Source: Isoetes taiwanensis
Taxonomy: Eukaryota > Streptophyta > Lycopodiopsida > Isoetales > Isoetaceae
Length of the DNA: 64,000 nt
Assembly (NCBI GenBank): GCA_021234155.1
Contig: JAJEKV010000124.1
Coordinates: 1,366,001 to 1,430,000 of the forward strand
Reading direction: 5' to 3'
Part shown: piece after piece, positions 33,812 through 44,639 of the stretch
Numbering within the stretch: position 1 is the stretch's first letter
Layout of the letters: every line of letters starts with the position of its first letter
Translations under genes and position numbers: made by a program
The notes under the pieces: model-generated
What the model was told of the DNA's origin: nothing
The model's database searches: none
The model's input: the letters and a program-made list of their open reading frames with translations, nothing else

Positions 33812-33940
33812 CATTTCGCGTAAGCGAAACCTTCAGTTTTGCTTACATGAAACTTTTTTTGCGTAAGCGAAACAGAGGTTTCGCTTACGCGAAAATTAAT
33901 TTTTTTTATTTTATTTTCGTTTCGCTTACACGAAAAATAC
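33812..33940. repeat. Hairpin cluster built on GCGTAAGCGAAA
   Basis: The 12-13 base word occurs four to five times in both orientations. 33861-33890 is a perfect inverted repeat with 13-base arms (GCGTAAGCGAAAC) and loop AGAG. The outer copies at 33817 and 33926 face each other. It immediately precedes the satellite block. Confidence 0.75.
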
Positions 33941-33949
33941 CTGAATCCG

Positions 33950-34687
33950 ACCGTTGATCCGAGATCCTACGGCTCACATGGCTTTGGGACGTATCCTACG
34001 GCCCAGATGGCTTGGGAGTTTGTGTCCGATTATATGTAAGCGATCCTACGGTCCAGGTTGATCTGATCCTGATCGTCGGTCCGAGATCCTACGGCTCACG
34101 TTGCTTTGGGACACATCCTACGGTGCACATGGCTTTGGAATTATATATAATCGATCCTATGGTCTAGGTTGATCCGACACTGATCGTCGATCCGAGATCT
34201 TACGGCTCACGTGGATTGGCACATATCTTACGGTGCACATGACTTTGGGAATTATATGTAATAGATCCTATAGCTCATGTTGCTTTAATTATTGTCACGT
34301 GGTGAGATCTCGACCCTTGATCGGGTCCAAGATCCTACGGCCCAAGTTGAATGCTCGTTCCTTAGGAAAAGGCTTTTAAAATTTTTATGTTGTGTAGGGG
34401 ATTCGAACCCTGGCCATTGACCCCCCAACCCCCCATTCTAACCGCTGGACCAAGCATTAATTCGATGAACAATTTATGTTTCAAATATACTTAAGGGTAA
34501 TGTTCCCATTAAGATAAAATAGACTATAACATTCTTGCTAGTTCAAGAAAGTTCTAGAATGTTCTGGAAGGTTCTAAAAAGTTCTAGAAAGTTCTAGAAC
34601 ATAAGAGAATCTATGAGGGGGTCTAAGAAAATTCTTCCAGAAAGTTCCAAATTGTTCTAATAAGTTTTAGAATGTTCTAGAATGTAG
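33950..34687. repeat. Composite satellite S, first unit (left part)
   Basis: Three sub-blocks in order: a 33950-34370 block of about 110-base repeats around GATCCTACGGCTCAC and GATCGTCGATCCGAG; a tRNA-like stretch at 34396-34456; and a 34540-34687 block rich in GTTCTAGAATGTTC. The same order recurs at 36283-36757 with 40204-41100, and at 41150-41764 with 53510-53930. This gives a unit of about 1.1 kb once later insertions are removed. Confidence 0.85.
34396..34456 (-). repeat. tRNA-like SINE head in satellite S
   Basis: On the minus strand GGTCCAGCGGTTAG resembles a pol III A box. GGGTTCGAATCCC, 30-35 bases on, is a B box (tRNA T-arm). It cannot fold as a proper tRNA (no acceptor stem, G-run in place of an anticodon arm) and is followed by TTTTAAAA-type sequence. 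Read as a tRNA-derived SINE promoter, not a tRNA gene. Confidence 0.65.
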
Positions 34688-35919
34688 GAAGGAAGGAAGG
34701 TATTTATATCGTCCACGGAGACCAATCGGTCTATGGGACCCAATACAAAAGTGTAGCAAGCGGATTACTACCCGGATTAAAAAACCCCCACCCCGAAGGG
34801 TTTTCGAGGGAAAAACCGTGGCAACAATCAGCCTGCTGACAAACTGTTCCAATATACAAAATGCAAAAACACACAAATATATACACTCATGCACCGCACC
34901 CATAGTGCTTTCACGGCCGTACCAAAGCGGGGCAAAGGTGAGCTCAGATCCAAGACCTCACGAATGTACGACCCCGAGCACGATCGACAAAGTGTGTTCA
35001 TCAGCAAATGTAGGGGCAAGTCCGGCCGTACTAAGGGAGCGTATCTGGCCCGGATATGACTGAATGCTGGGCAACTCTGGAAAGTGTGAGACTCATCCTC
35101 AATGGCACCCGTTTGACAGCACTGACGAGAGCTCTGGCCCGCTGCTCCCCAATCCACCGCCTCGCCTTCTCGCGAAGATCTTGGGCACCTCGCGGCGAAT
35201 AAGAGGCAATGAGTCTCAAGGCGGGGCGGTATTTGGGAACGGTGTAGAGTTAAGGGCGCTGGCTAACACCTGGTTGATGTGCTCCTTGTAATGGGCGTTT
35301 GACCCGTTTCTAGAGCCGGGGTCCCGAGCTTGCGAAGGAAGCAAGCTTCCGAAAATTGTCAGCGGTCGCCATGCGTCCACACGCGACGCACAGTTCTCAC
35401 CGTGACGTTCCATCTCCGGGCGAACCAGCGATCTCTCTTACCCCTCCAACGAAGCCTCGAGCCATTGCCACAACAGTAAGTAGCCGGTCAGGAGCCGAGC
35501 ATCACCATAAGCTAACCACTTTAGAAAATAGGCGATGTGTCTATCAAAGAAACTTTGAGCGGCAAGAATCCGATTTCCTGCAAAAAAATCGATAGGGGTG
35601 AAGGTTTCATCCCAAGTGCGCGTGCCAAAAATGCCTTACACTTTTGCTCCAAGTCATTCAGTGTCGCCAAAGAGGCGGCCAGGGCCCCAAACCTCGACCC
35701 GTCTGAAGGGCCGGGCTCGACCCGATGCCCGAAACAGATGTGGCCCGATGGCCCCAATCATAGAGCTCACTGGTGGTGGTGTTGCATGGCATAAAAGCTT
35801 TCCAGCCTGCTATCACCCATAAAGTGGATGGGCCTTCCCAACAAGGCGAGGGAGGGAAACTCCACCCCTAGGTACTTGTAGGTGGGCGTGACCTCCACAG
35901 GCTGTCCCCGATATGTGAG
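34688..35919 (-). mobile_element. 5'-truncated LINE, same family as 2152-7350
   Basis: 1.23 kb from the (TTCC)n tail at 34688 to a truncation point at GATATGTGAG. It matches 2155-3400. TGTAG occurs on both sides (34683-34687 and 35920-35924), a probable 5-base target duplication. The uninterrupted host sequence is seen at 40655-40680 (AGAATGTAGGGGAATCT). The minus-strand frame 34828-35157 shows the C-terminal zinc region: CCQTGAIEDESHTFQSCP. Confidence 0.9.
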
Positions 35920-36757
35920 TGTAGGGGAATCTACGGGAATGTAAGGAAATCTAGGGAAATACTTCTAGAGAGTTCTAGAATATATTGAAAGTCTTAGAAT
36001 GTTCCAGAAAGTCTTAGAATGTTCTAAAAAGTTCTAGAATGTAAAGGAGTCCAGAAGAATCTAATAGAATCTAAGCAAATAAAGGGAATCTTATAAAATT
36101 TAGAGGAATCTCCACGAAACCTCCAAGAGAACCTTGGTAGAATCTTAGAGAATCTATGAATTTAGAGTATTCTTAAAAGATTCTTTTAGAATGTAGGGCA
36201 CGACAAGAACTTGCAGCATAGGAACATACTAAAACTCGGACATATGATAACATATATATGTTCTTATGTTTGTAACGCTCAATCCGACCGTTGATCCGAG
36301 ATCCTACGGCTCACGTGGCTTTGGGACGTATCGTACGGCCCAGATGGCTTGAGAGTTTGTTTGTCGCTTATATAGTTTGTTTGTCGCTTATATGTAAGCG
36401 ATCCTACGGTCCAGGCTGATTTGATCCTGATCGTCGATCCGAGATCCTACGACTCATGTTGCTTTGGGACACATCCTACGGTGCACATGGCTTTGGGAAT
36501 TATATGTAATAGATCTTGCGGTCCAGATTTTTCTTGATCCTGATCGTCGATCTAGGATCTTACGGCTCACGTGGCTTAGCACATATCCTACGGTGCACAT
36601 GACTTTGGGAATTATTATATGTAATAGATCCTACGGCTCATGTTGCTTTAATTATTGTCACATAATGAGATCTCGACCCTTGATCGAGTCCAAGATCCTA
36701 TGGCCCACGTTGAATGCCCATCCCTTAAGGAAAGGCTTTTAAAATTTTTATGTTGTA
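35920..36757. repeat. Composite satellite S, continuation and second unit start
   Basis: After the LINE the TTCTAGA block resumes (35920-36230). A link GGGCACGACAAGAACTTGCA and CATATATATGTTCTTATG leads into a new GATCCTACGG block at 36283-36720, ending in TTTTTATGTTGTA where the Helitron inserted. Confidence 0.85.
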
Positions 36758-39700
36758 CTAGTAATGGTGCCCAGCGTTGCTGGGCATAAGTTGACTGCAT
36801 AAACCATAGAATATTACATGAATGGAAGAGTTCATAGAGTGTGTGTTGCTGGGCATAAGTTGACTGTCTGTTTATCTCTTCAAAACTCTTGTATGCGCGT
36901 CACGCTCAAACAAATGTTGAACTTTATTTGAATAGAAAAATTTGCTAGGCTATAAGGCGGTTGTGCTCCTGATATTTGTAGGATTGGACTTAAATTGCTA
37001 TGGTGTTGCCCTCTTGAGCTTCCGGTGATTCCATCTAGTAAATGTATTAGAATCTAGTAAATGTTGTACTGTAACTTTTTGCTCAGAAATTTTATTGGTA
37101 ACATTGAGTCTAAATATGGCCATGCTCAATCATAGCTACCTTTGATAGATCTATGCCAAAATCCAAAATCTAATATTGTGAGTTTCATAGATAAAATATA
37201 ATATAGTTTATTGTACTCCCTTTTAGAGATAGTGGTATAAAATGAACCTTTCAAACATGAAGATGCCTCAAACTATTAAGTCATGATATCTTTCCATGTT
37301 CCTATAATCTTTTAAAGCACAAATAGATGCCTCAAACTATTAAGCCATGATATCTTTCCATGTTGCTATAATGTTTTAAAGCACAAATAAATCGTATATC
37401 GAAGAGCGTGTCCTCAAAGAAATGCATTTGATAGAGCAACAAAAGGATCACATGCCATCATTTTGGCTCAAGCCAACAAACAAAATCACAAAATTTTCAA
37501 GAGTTGCAAATATCCATTCAAGTCTAGCTACAAAACTACCACATGGTCCATCCGCAAGACAATCACAATGTAGGATCCCATGAAAAAACATAACATTAGT
37601 CGAGTAGAGCAGATATGATTGATCCCATGAACATCTTTACCTTAGATTCCTATGAAACTCAACTAAATGCTTATAAGATCGAATATTTCAACTATTGAAG
37701 GTCGGTCCCATGAGCTAAGAATGACTTTAACTTATTATAAGAGTCGTAATTTAATCCGATGCTTGCATAGCAAAGATGCATATTAAACCGAGCATGATTA
37801 GACCATACCTGAGTTCAAAGAGTCCCTTGCACAATTTTCCCAAGCAAAATATTTGCCAAGACAACCAAAATGTTATGACTTCCAGACGGCCTCATTTTGA
37901 TCTATTGAAATCAAGCAAGATTTTCTTGGTGAAGCCCGTTCCCCTTCAAGGAAAACGAAGTGCGCATATTTTTGTGTTGAAAGACACATGCTTGGTAACT
38001 ATTTCAAAATAAGCTCCTTGTGATTTCAATCAAAGAAACGTGTAAATGGGATGTGTTGAAATATGATTATTCAACACTTTTGGGGGCTTGAAAGCTTTGG
38101 CATACATTCTTCGGCTTTTTGAGCTCAAGCTATTTCCAAATTCAGCAATAGCAAAAGCCTAATTGCTATGCATCCAAGAAATTAAGGCATCAAATGGTGG
38201 TAAAAGCCATGTGTGAATAACAAAAGGAATCTAGAGAACTACTGGCAGCCATGGATGTGGTAGTCCAAGGTGTTATACCTTGGATCTATACTTAATCCCA
38301 TTTCTTTATAGATGCCACCATTCAAAGGCTACAATATAAGAAATCTTACTAAGTCTAATTAAAGAGAGTTTGTGTATATAGAGCAATTTTTGCATACGGT
38401 TTTATCTTTTTAGTCTAGTGAAAACAATGTATAGAAACGTCCAGTGAAAACCATTTCCAGAGTTACTTAAAACCACTTGTAGATGGTAGGATACAATTTG
38501 TCGCAATGTTGCACAAATTTTTTATTCAAAGTGCAGAATATCCAGATATATTAACTAAAGGATCCATAACAATTAGAAGTTCTTTACAGGTGATATAGTC
38601 TTACCAAATCCGAGCCATTTAAGGTACCTGCTATTGAAAGCATGTTTTAACGTGTCTTGAAGCATCATATGGTGGTCGATTTGCAATGTAATAAAGACAG
38701 TCAATGGAATGATGACAAATCCAGGGCCTGTCTTGGCAGCTGGACCCACAAAAGAAACGGCCGCTGAGTTTGCTAATTGTGTGGATTCAAGGGGCACAAA
38801 AAGGAAAATTCAAGGGAGTAAAATATCGTGCAATAGTATTATTGCAAACTCCTAAAACATCTATCTTCAAAGTATTTTGGTAGACTCTGTCATTTGCCAC
38901 CCATGTATAGGATAGAAACTCCTGCCTGTAAAAGGATTAGAAATTTTTGTATGCCATCTAAGGTTCACTATATTGTAAATATATCTAGAATAGACCCATT
39001 TGTTGCCGTATCCGTCATCTAAACAAATCTGTCATGTTACCTTGCACTTGGTCTTCCTCCATGACCTTCGATTTTTTGTCCTCATTATTATACTCTCATG
39101 AGTGAGTCTGCATGATCTATTCTTCTTATTAAAATGCATGCCTTTTCAAAAAGGCGGAGGGCAAGAACACACCCTACGTCCTGTGGTTAGCTTCTGTCTT
39201 TTGCCACACAGGTATACAATACAAACTTCTGCACATAAAAGGATTATGTGTTATAGCCCTTTCAAACTCAATATTGAATGCTGAACTTTGCTAATAAAGA
39301 TTTTGGCAAACCTCTATTTCTTCAACAGTAATTTCCATCTTCTGTGTCGTGAGTTTTGCAGATAGCAATTTCGTGGCTCCTGCTCCATATCCACCAGTAA
39401 AATATGTAGGAATGGGCGCCTGCTGAACTCCTCCTGCAAGAAGATCATGCAACAAAATCACAACCATTAGCAACATACTGATGCTCAAACCTGAAAAGTT
39501 ACATTTCATTATGCTCGAAATTGCTCAGAGCAAATTTTAGAATGTCTTCAAGAGAAGCTTTCGGTTACTTCTGCGGGCTTGAGCTTTCTTGATGAATTGA
39601 ATGCACGTTACCTAAAGTAGGAATAGAACAATGATCTGGAACTGCATTTACCAGAGCTTGCCGAAATGCTTTTTCTGAAGCTTGTCAAAATATTTCTTCT

Positions 39701-40203
39701 GCAACAACCTGTTGCGGCCACAGGCGATGGATTCCACAGCTTCCGAGCATAAATGATGGTTATGGCACTATTTTGGGCGTGGAAGAGCCGAACCCTAACC
39801 CCTAATCGGTGTAGCAAAGGGATGAACATGAAAGTAGATGAGAAACCAAGAAAATCTGTTCAAGATATACATAAAAAAAACAGATGCATCTAATGTGAAG
39901 CTAGTAGCAAAACAGACCTGGCAATGGCGTTTCCTAGCGCCATAGAGCTCTGGCGATGGCAAAACTCCATCTTTTCCAAACCTCCTCCCTCACGCCCTTT
40001 TGATTCCTTACCCTGTCAAAGGCCAGGGCAGGGCAGAGGATGGCTATGGCGGCCACGACATCCGGGATGAGGAGGCAACCTGCTGAAGCTAAAAAAAAAA
40101 CTATGACATGGCATCATCTTAACCATTCGTTGGCTTGATCAAATCTGGGCCGCCCAAATTAGGGCTGGGTCCAACACTTACACAATAACATTATAATAGA
40201 AGA
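36758..40203 (-). mobile_element. Non-autonomous Helitron 1 (3.45 kb)
   Basis: Read on the minus strand it starts TCTTCTATTATAATG (40203) and ends in CTAG (36761-36758). An 8-base-pair hairpin (TGCCCAGC, loop AAC, complement) stands 10 bases before the end; these are the Helitron hallmarks. It sits between host A (36757) and T (40204). The empty site ATGTTGTA/TGGGGGATT is preserved in the neighbouring satellite copy at about 40351-40366. No Rep/helicase is encoded. Exon-like pieces lie at 39350-39420 and 38690-38800 on the minus strand (an AG acceptor before GVQQAPIPTYFTGGYGAGAT; a PLESTQLANSAAVSFVGPA frame). They may be captured host exons, but I do not recognise the genes. Confidence 0.93.
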
Positions 40204-40204
40204 T

Positions 40205-40264
40205 GGGGGATTGGAACCCTAGTCATTGACCCTCCAACCCCCCATTCTAGCCACTAAACCAAGC
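40205..40264 (-). repeat. tRNA-like SINE head (satellite S)
   Basis: Copy of the stretch at 34396-34456, with B box weakened (GGGTTCCAATCCC on the minus strand) and A box altered (GGTTTAGTGGCTAG). Confidence 0.6.
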
Positions 40265-40359
40265 ACTAATTCCATAAATAATTTATGTTTCAAATATACT
40301 TAAGGGTAATATTCTTGCTCATCCCTTAAGAAAAGGCTTTTAAAATTTTTATGTTGTAT

Positions 40360-40420
40360 GGGGGATTCAAACCCTAGTCATTGACCCTCCAACCGATCAT
40401 TTTAACCACTAGACCAAGCA
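40360..40420 (-). repeat. tRNA-like SINE head (satellite S)
   Basis: Further copy: GGTCTAGTGGTTAAA A-box-like and GGGTTTGAATCCC B-box-like on the minus strand. Its left boundary (ATGTTGTA/TGGGGG) is the empty version of the Helitron 1 site. Confidence 0.6.
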
Positions 40421-41487
40421 TCAATTCCTTAAATAATTTACGTTTCAAATATAGTTAAGGGTAACATTCTAATTAAGATAAAATAGAGTATACCATTCTA
40501 GCTAGTTCAAAAGAGTTCTAGAATGTTCTGGAAGGCTCTAGTTCCAAAATATTCTAGAAAATTCTAGAACATAAGAGAATCTGGAGAGAATCTAAGAAAA
40601 TTCTTCCAGAAAGTTCCAAATTGTTCGAATAAGTTCTAGAATATACTAGAATGTAGGGGAATCTATGGGAATGTAAGAGAATCTAGGGACATACTTCTCA
40701 AAAAGTCTCAGAATGTTCCAGAATGTCTTAGAATGTGGAAAAAGTTCTAGAATGTAAAATCTAAGGGAATGTAAGAAAATGTTGACGAAATCTTAGAGTA
40801 ACTAGGGGAATCTTTATAGAATCTCTTTGAATGTCATATAATGTAAGAGAACCTAGGGCAATCTCGTAAAAACTAAAGGGATCTAAGGGAATCTAAGGGG
40901 ATCTTCATAGAATCTTGGAGAATCTAGGGAAATCTGATGGAATCTAGAGGGAATCTTATAAAATTTAGAGGAATCTCTACGAAACCCCCAAGAGAACCTT
41001 GGTAGAATCTTAGAGAATCTATTAATTTAGAGTATTCTCAAGAGATTCTTTTAGAATATAGGGCACGACAAGAACTTACAGCATAGGAACATGCTAAAAC
41101 TCGAACATGCACCGTAGGATCTAACATATATATGTTCTTATGTTTGTCCCATTCAATCCGACCGTTGATCCGAGATCCTACGGCTCACGTGGCTTTGGGG
41201 CGTATCGTGCAGCCCAGATGGCTTGGGAGTTTGTGTATAGACTATATGTAAGCGATCCTACGGTCCAGGTTGATTCGATCCTGATCGTCGGTCCGAGATC
41301 CTACGGCTCAGGTGGCTTGGCACATATCCTACGGTCCAGATGGCTTTGCGAATTATATGTAATAGATCCTACAGCTCATATTGCTTTTATATGGTGAGAT
41401 CTTGATCGTTGATCGAGTCTAAGATCCTAAGGCTCATGTTGAATGTTCGTCTCTTAAGGAAAGGCTTTTAAAATTTTTTATGTTATT

Positions 41488-41550
41488 GGGGGGATTCGAA
41501 CCCTAGCCCTCAACCCCTCTAACCCCCCACTCTAACCACTAGACCAAGCA
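41488..41550 (-). repeat. tRNA-like SINE head (satellite S)
   Basis: Best copy: GGTCTAGTGGTTAGAGTGG and GGGTTCGAATCCC on the minus strand, about 35 bases apart. Confidence 0.65.
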
Positions 41551-41764
41551 TTAGTTCTATGAATAATTTATATTTCAAATATACTTAACAGTAATGTTGT
41601 AATTAAGATAAAATAGAATATAACATTCTAGATAGTTCAAGAAAGTTCTAGAATGTTCTGGAGGTTCTAGAAAGTTCTAAAATCTTCTACACTGTTCTAG
41701 AAAGTTCTAAAATCTTCTACACTGTTCTAGAAAGTTCCAGAATATTCTAGAGATCTAAGAAAAT

Positions 41765-42343
41765 TGTTAGTCCTGTACGTCCAAATACAGGACTAATCAT
41801 GCACACGACGGACCAGGTCAAGAACAAGGATCCACAGTCAGGCACAGATCAGTCGTCCAAGGGCCTGCAGAAGACCAAGCCATCGTAGACCACGCAGTCA
41901 AAGGCCGTGCTCGCGACCAAGAGGAGGCGCACAAAGAAATGACGCGTTGTCACCATCTGCGCCATTTCAGGGTCTCAAGAGGCACCGCCAATGTTTCTGC
42001 AAATCAGGCCTCCTTCCAGGAGTCGGCACCGAGCTTTGACAGAGTATCTATATTGGGCCAAAGGCCATTGTACTATATATATGAGTAGATCTAGCCCTCA
42101 CGGAGGGATGGGTTTTTGGTCTTATCTCACTTCTGTCTTCTCTCGATTGCGAGAGCTCATGTATCAAAATTGATATCAAAGAGTTTTTCTACATTGTTCT
42201 TTTTGTTTTCTTGTTGTCTCTTTTCCCTTCCTTAGTCTCTTTTGCAAATCCCGCGTGACATAGCTACCGGATTCTCCTGTTTGATCCACGGGTCCTCACA
42301 GCAGGGCTGTCTTGCAGGAGTTCCCGAACCCAGACCCAAAACA
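41765..42343 (+). repeat. 5' LTR of Tat-like element
   Basis: 579 bases. A TATA-like CTATATATATGAG near 42070 probably drives transcription. The last 380 bases are nearly identical to the 3' LTR, while the first 200, CG-rich, differ by many small indels. Confidence 0.95.
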
Positions 42344-42344
42344 C

Positions 42345-42361
42345 TGTCGCCGCTGCCGGGT
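42345..42361 (+). promoter_or_regulatory. Primer-binding site of Tat-like element
   Basis: TGTCGCCGCTGCCGGGT one base after the LTR resembles the TGGCGCCGTTGCCGGGG site of plant Athila/Tat elements, with mismatches including TGG to TGT at its first bases. Confidence 0.65.
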
Positions 42362-42390
42362 CTGATTTTCTTTTCCATCCTTCTTTTACC

Positions 42391-42509
42391 ATGTCTGCCC
42401 GAGCTTTCATTCCAGAAGAGCTTCTTAGCCAGACGGCGTCTCGTTTGGAGCGCCATCAACGTCGTGAAGTTGCTCGAGATATGTATGACACAGTTTATGA
42501 TATTGAGGG
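42391..42509 (+). pseudogene. gag N-terminal segment (before MITE)
   Basis: ATG at 42391, 30 bases after the PBS, opens MSARAFIPEELLSQ and runs to YDIEG, where the hAT-like MITE entered. It is in the same frame as the gag ORF that resumes at 43114, because insert plus duplication total 612 bases. The MITE carries stops, so translation would end early. Confidence 0.8.
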
Positions 42510-43113
42510 CAGGGAATAAATTACTAATCGCATATTTCTTATTAGCTAAAATGACTTTAGCTAAACTTGCTCGATATTAATCCCAAAACTTTCTGTGGTT
42601 TAGCTAAACTCTACACATTATTCCTCTCATACTTTCTAGCATTTAGCTAAATTAACCCAAACATCATCCCAAAAATTTCTATGGTATGGCCAACAGAAAA
42701 TATTAAGCCAAATCACTATACTTCTTTTCAATTGTTTCCACTTATTTTAGTCATTTTCTTTGTGAAAACATTCTAAAATAATGCTAACTAGCAAAGTCTA
42801 GGACCCAAATTAATTCATAATGCTAGAAACTAGACTACTAATCATATATTTCTTATAAACTAGAATGATATTAGCTAAACTAGCCTGAAATTCATTCTAA
42901 GATTTTCTATGGTTTAGCTAAACAATACCAAATTCCACTCTCTTACTTTCTAGTGTTTGGCTAAAGAGCTCCATAGTTGGCGCAGTCCCGAAAAAAGTTA
43001 AGCTAAAATTATTATTTTTTTCCCAATTTTTTCCATTTACTTTAGCCGATGTTTTTTGAAAATGTGCTAAAAAATCGCCAAATAGCTAAGTTTAGCCCTT
43101 AAATTATTCCATG
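42510..43113. mobile_element. hAT-like MITE inside gag
   Basis: 604 bases flanked by the 8-base duplication ATTGAGGG (42502-42509 and 43114-43121). The ends CAGGGAATAAATTA and, inverted, CATGGAATAATTTA form imperfect terminal repeats. An 8-base duplication and CA(G/T)GG ends are typical of the hAT superfamily. The interior is AT-rich with many TAGCTAAA words in both orientations and has no coding capacity. Confidence 0.88.
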
Positions 43114-44262
43114 ATTGAGGGAGGCCATATTCGCTCACGACCTCAATCGGCGCCACCTACTCCTCGTGTTCACTCTCGTCCTGGCTCTCCTCCAGCATGC
43201 AAACATTGTTCCCAACCTCAGTCACCTCATCATACACCTGTTCAGCCACCTCCAGCTTATTTCCACACTCCAGAGAGTGCCTACATTCATATCTCCTCTG
43301 GCCATACTCCTTTGCCTTCTCAACCGTCATCTCCCCCTGGTGGAATGGGTTATCCCCATGTTTCTTTCGGGCCTCCCCAGGTTCAGACATATCCTCAATC
43401 TCCTTCTTTTCAGCAGACTCTTCCAGTTTACACTCTTACCGATCTTAAACCTCATGACCACGGACCCCAAGGTCCTCCACCACAAGAACAGCTTTTTGCA
43501 CATCTTCAGGGTCTTTCTGCTCCTTTGCCACCTCATACGGAATCCACGGAAGTTCCACCCCATTATGTTCCTCCTTATACACCACCTCTCTATGCACAAG
43601 GCCAGTCACAATCTTCTTTTCAGACTCTCAAACTGACCTATCCCACTTTTGGCAGTACTAAAGGCAAACCATTGGATCAAAGTGCTCCAGCCCACATGGA
43701 AGAATTTGAGGCTCTGGCTGTCCTAAATGGTCACGCTCAACCTCAACTGAAGTTCCATATCTTTTCCACCACGCTGCGTGGCTCCCCTCATCAATGGCTC
43801 ATGGCAAACAAAAGCCATTGGAAACAAAACTGGATTGACATGAAGACTGCTTTCCTTTCTCATTATGGGACCACAGATGATGATCAACTTCTTCTCAAAC
43901 AACTCAATGATCTTCAGCAAGAGCCCACGGAATCAGCCCAGGATTTTGCGGATCGTCTTCATATCCTCCTTAGCAAACTTCAAGAATACCCCACGCAAAG
44001 CCAGATCCTAGTCTGGTTTCTGCAAGGACTTCCTCCGGCTATTCCTCTCATGACTGAGTACCTGCGCCCCAAGACTTTGGAGCAGGCCATCGAGCTTGTC
44101 AATCATTCAGTTAATGTTTCCTCTGCGGCGTGGCCCTCCGGAGCTACCCTTCATTCCTCTGTCATGGTACCTGTTGCGGTTTCAGCCTCAATATTCAAAT
44201 CCTCGGCCAGCGGTCAAATTTGGTGCCACATCTCGCAAATATCAAGGCCATTTGGCCAATGA
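43114..44262 (+). pseudogene. gag main segment of Tat-like element
   Basis: Continuation of gag. A proline/serine/glutamine-rich N-terminal half (to about 43640) precedes a retrotransposon-gag capsid region: FEALAVLNGHAQPQLKFHIF, LRGSPHQWLMANKSHW, MKTAFLSHYG, LNDLQQEPTESAQDFADRL and a following LQGLPPAIP. These match the W...F...Y pattern of plant Ty3 gag. The frame breaks near 44110-44260; the next frame (44225-44503) carries the nucleocapsid part, CKLGNMCNHAMEEC, an imperfect zinc knuckle. Structural protein of the particle; not translatable in full as written. Confidence 0.9.
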
Positions 44263-44639
44263 GTGCAACTCCTCCAATGGCCCTCCTCATTGTAAACTTG
44301 GCAACATGTGCAATCATGCCATGGAAGAGTGCACTTTCATTACTCATCCTACACCCGAGGGCAAAAGATGGTTTGTCAAGTCCGGACCACGCCTGAACTT
44401 AGCGAGGCGCCATATCCACCTCAAGCGGTTTCAAGCACAACCTTCTCAGCGGTATCAACAATCTCGGCGACCCCGGGGACCAAGCAACCGTCCTCCTTTT
44501 TGATCTGCTAAAGCTTCGGTGCTATCGCATTTGGAATGGGGTCATACCACCACGGCATGCCCTCAACTTCCTCAAGTTCAAGTCCAACTTCCGGGCCGCG
44601 AATCAAGCGTCACATGCGCTACGGCCTATCAACTTTGGA

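Larger units (their letters stand above)
40204..41764. repeat. Composite satellite S, second unit end and third unit
   Basis: Right of the Helitron: two tRNA-like heads (40205-40264 and 40360-40420, the segment being locally duplicated), a long TTCTAGA block (40490-41060), the GGGCACGACAAGAACTTACA link, a GATCCTACGG block (41150-41450), a further tRNA-like head (41488-41550) and a TTCTAGA block cut at 41764 by the Tat-type element. Confidence 0.85.

Noticed and set aside
34396-34456. A tRNA gene
   Set aside because: A and B boxes are recognisable but there is no acceptor stem or anticodon arm; the same stretch recurs in each satellite unit, so it is a SINE-like relic.
43157-43636. Second-frame and antisense ORFs over gag
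   Set aside because: Shadows of the Tat-type gag frame, which has the capsid motifs.
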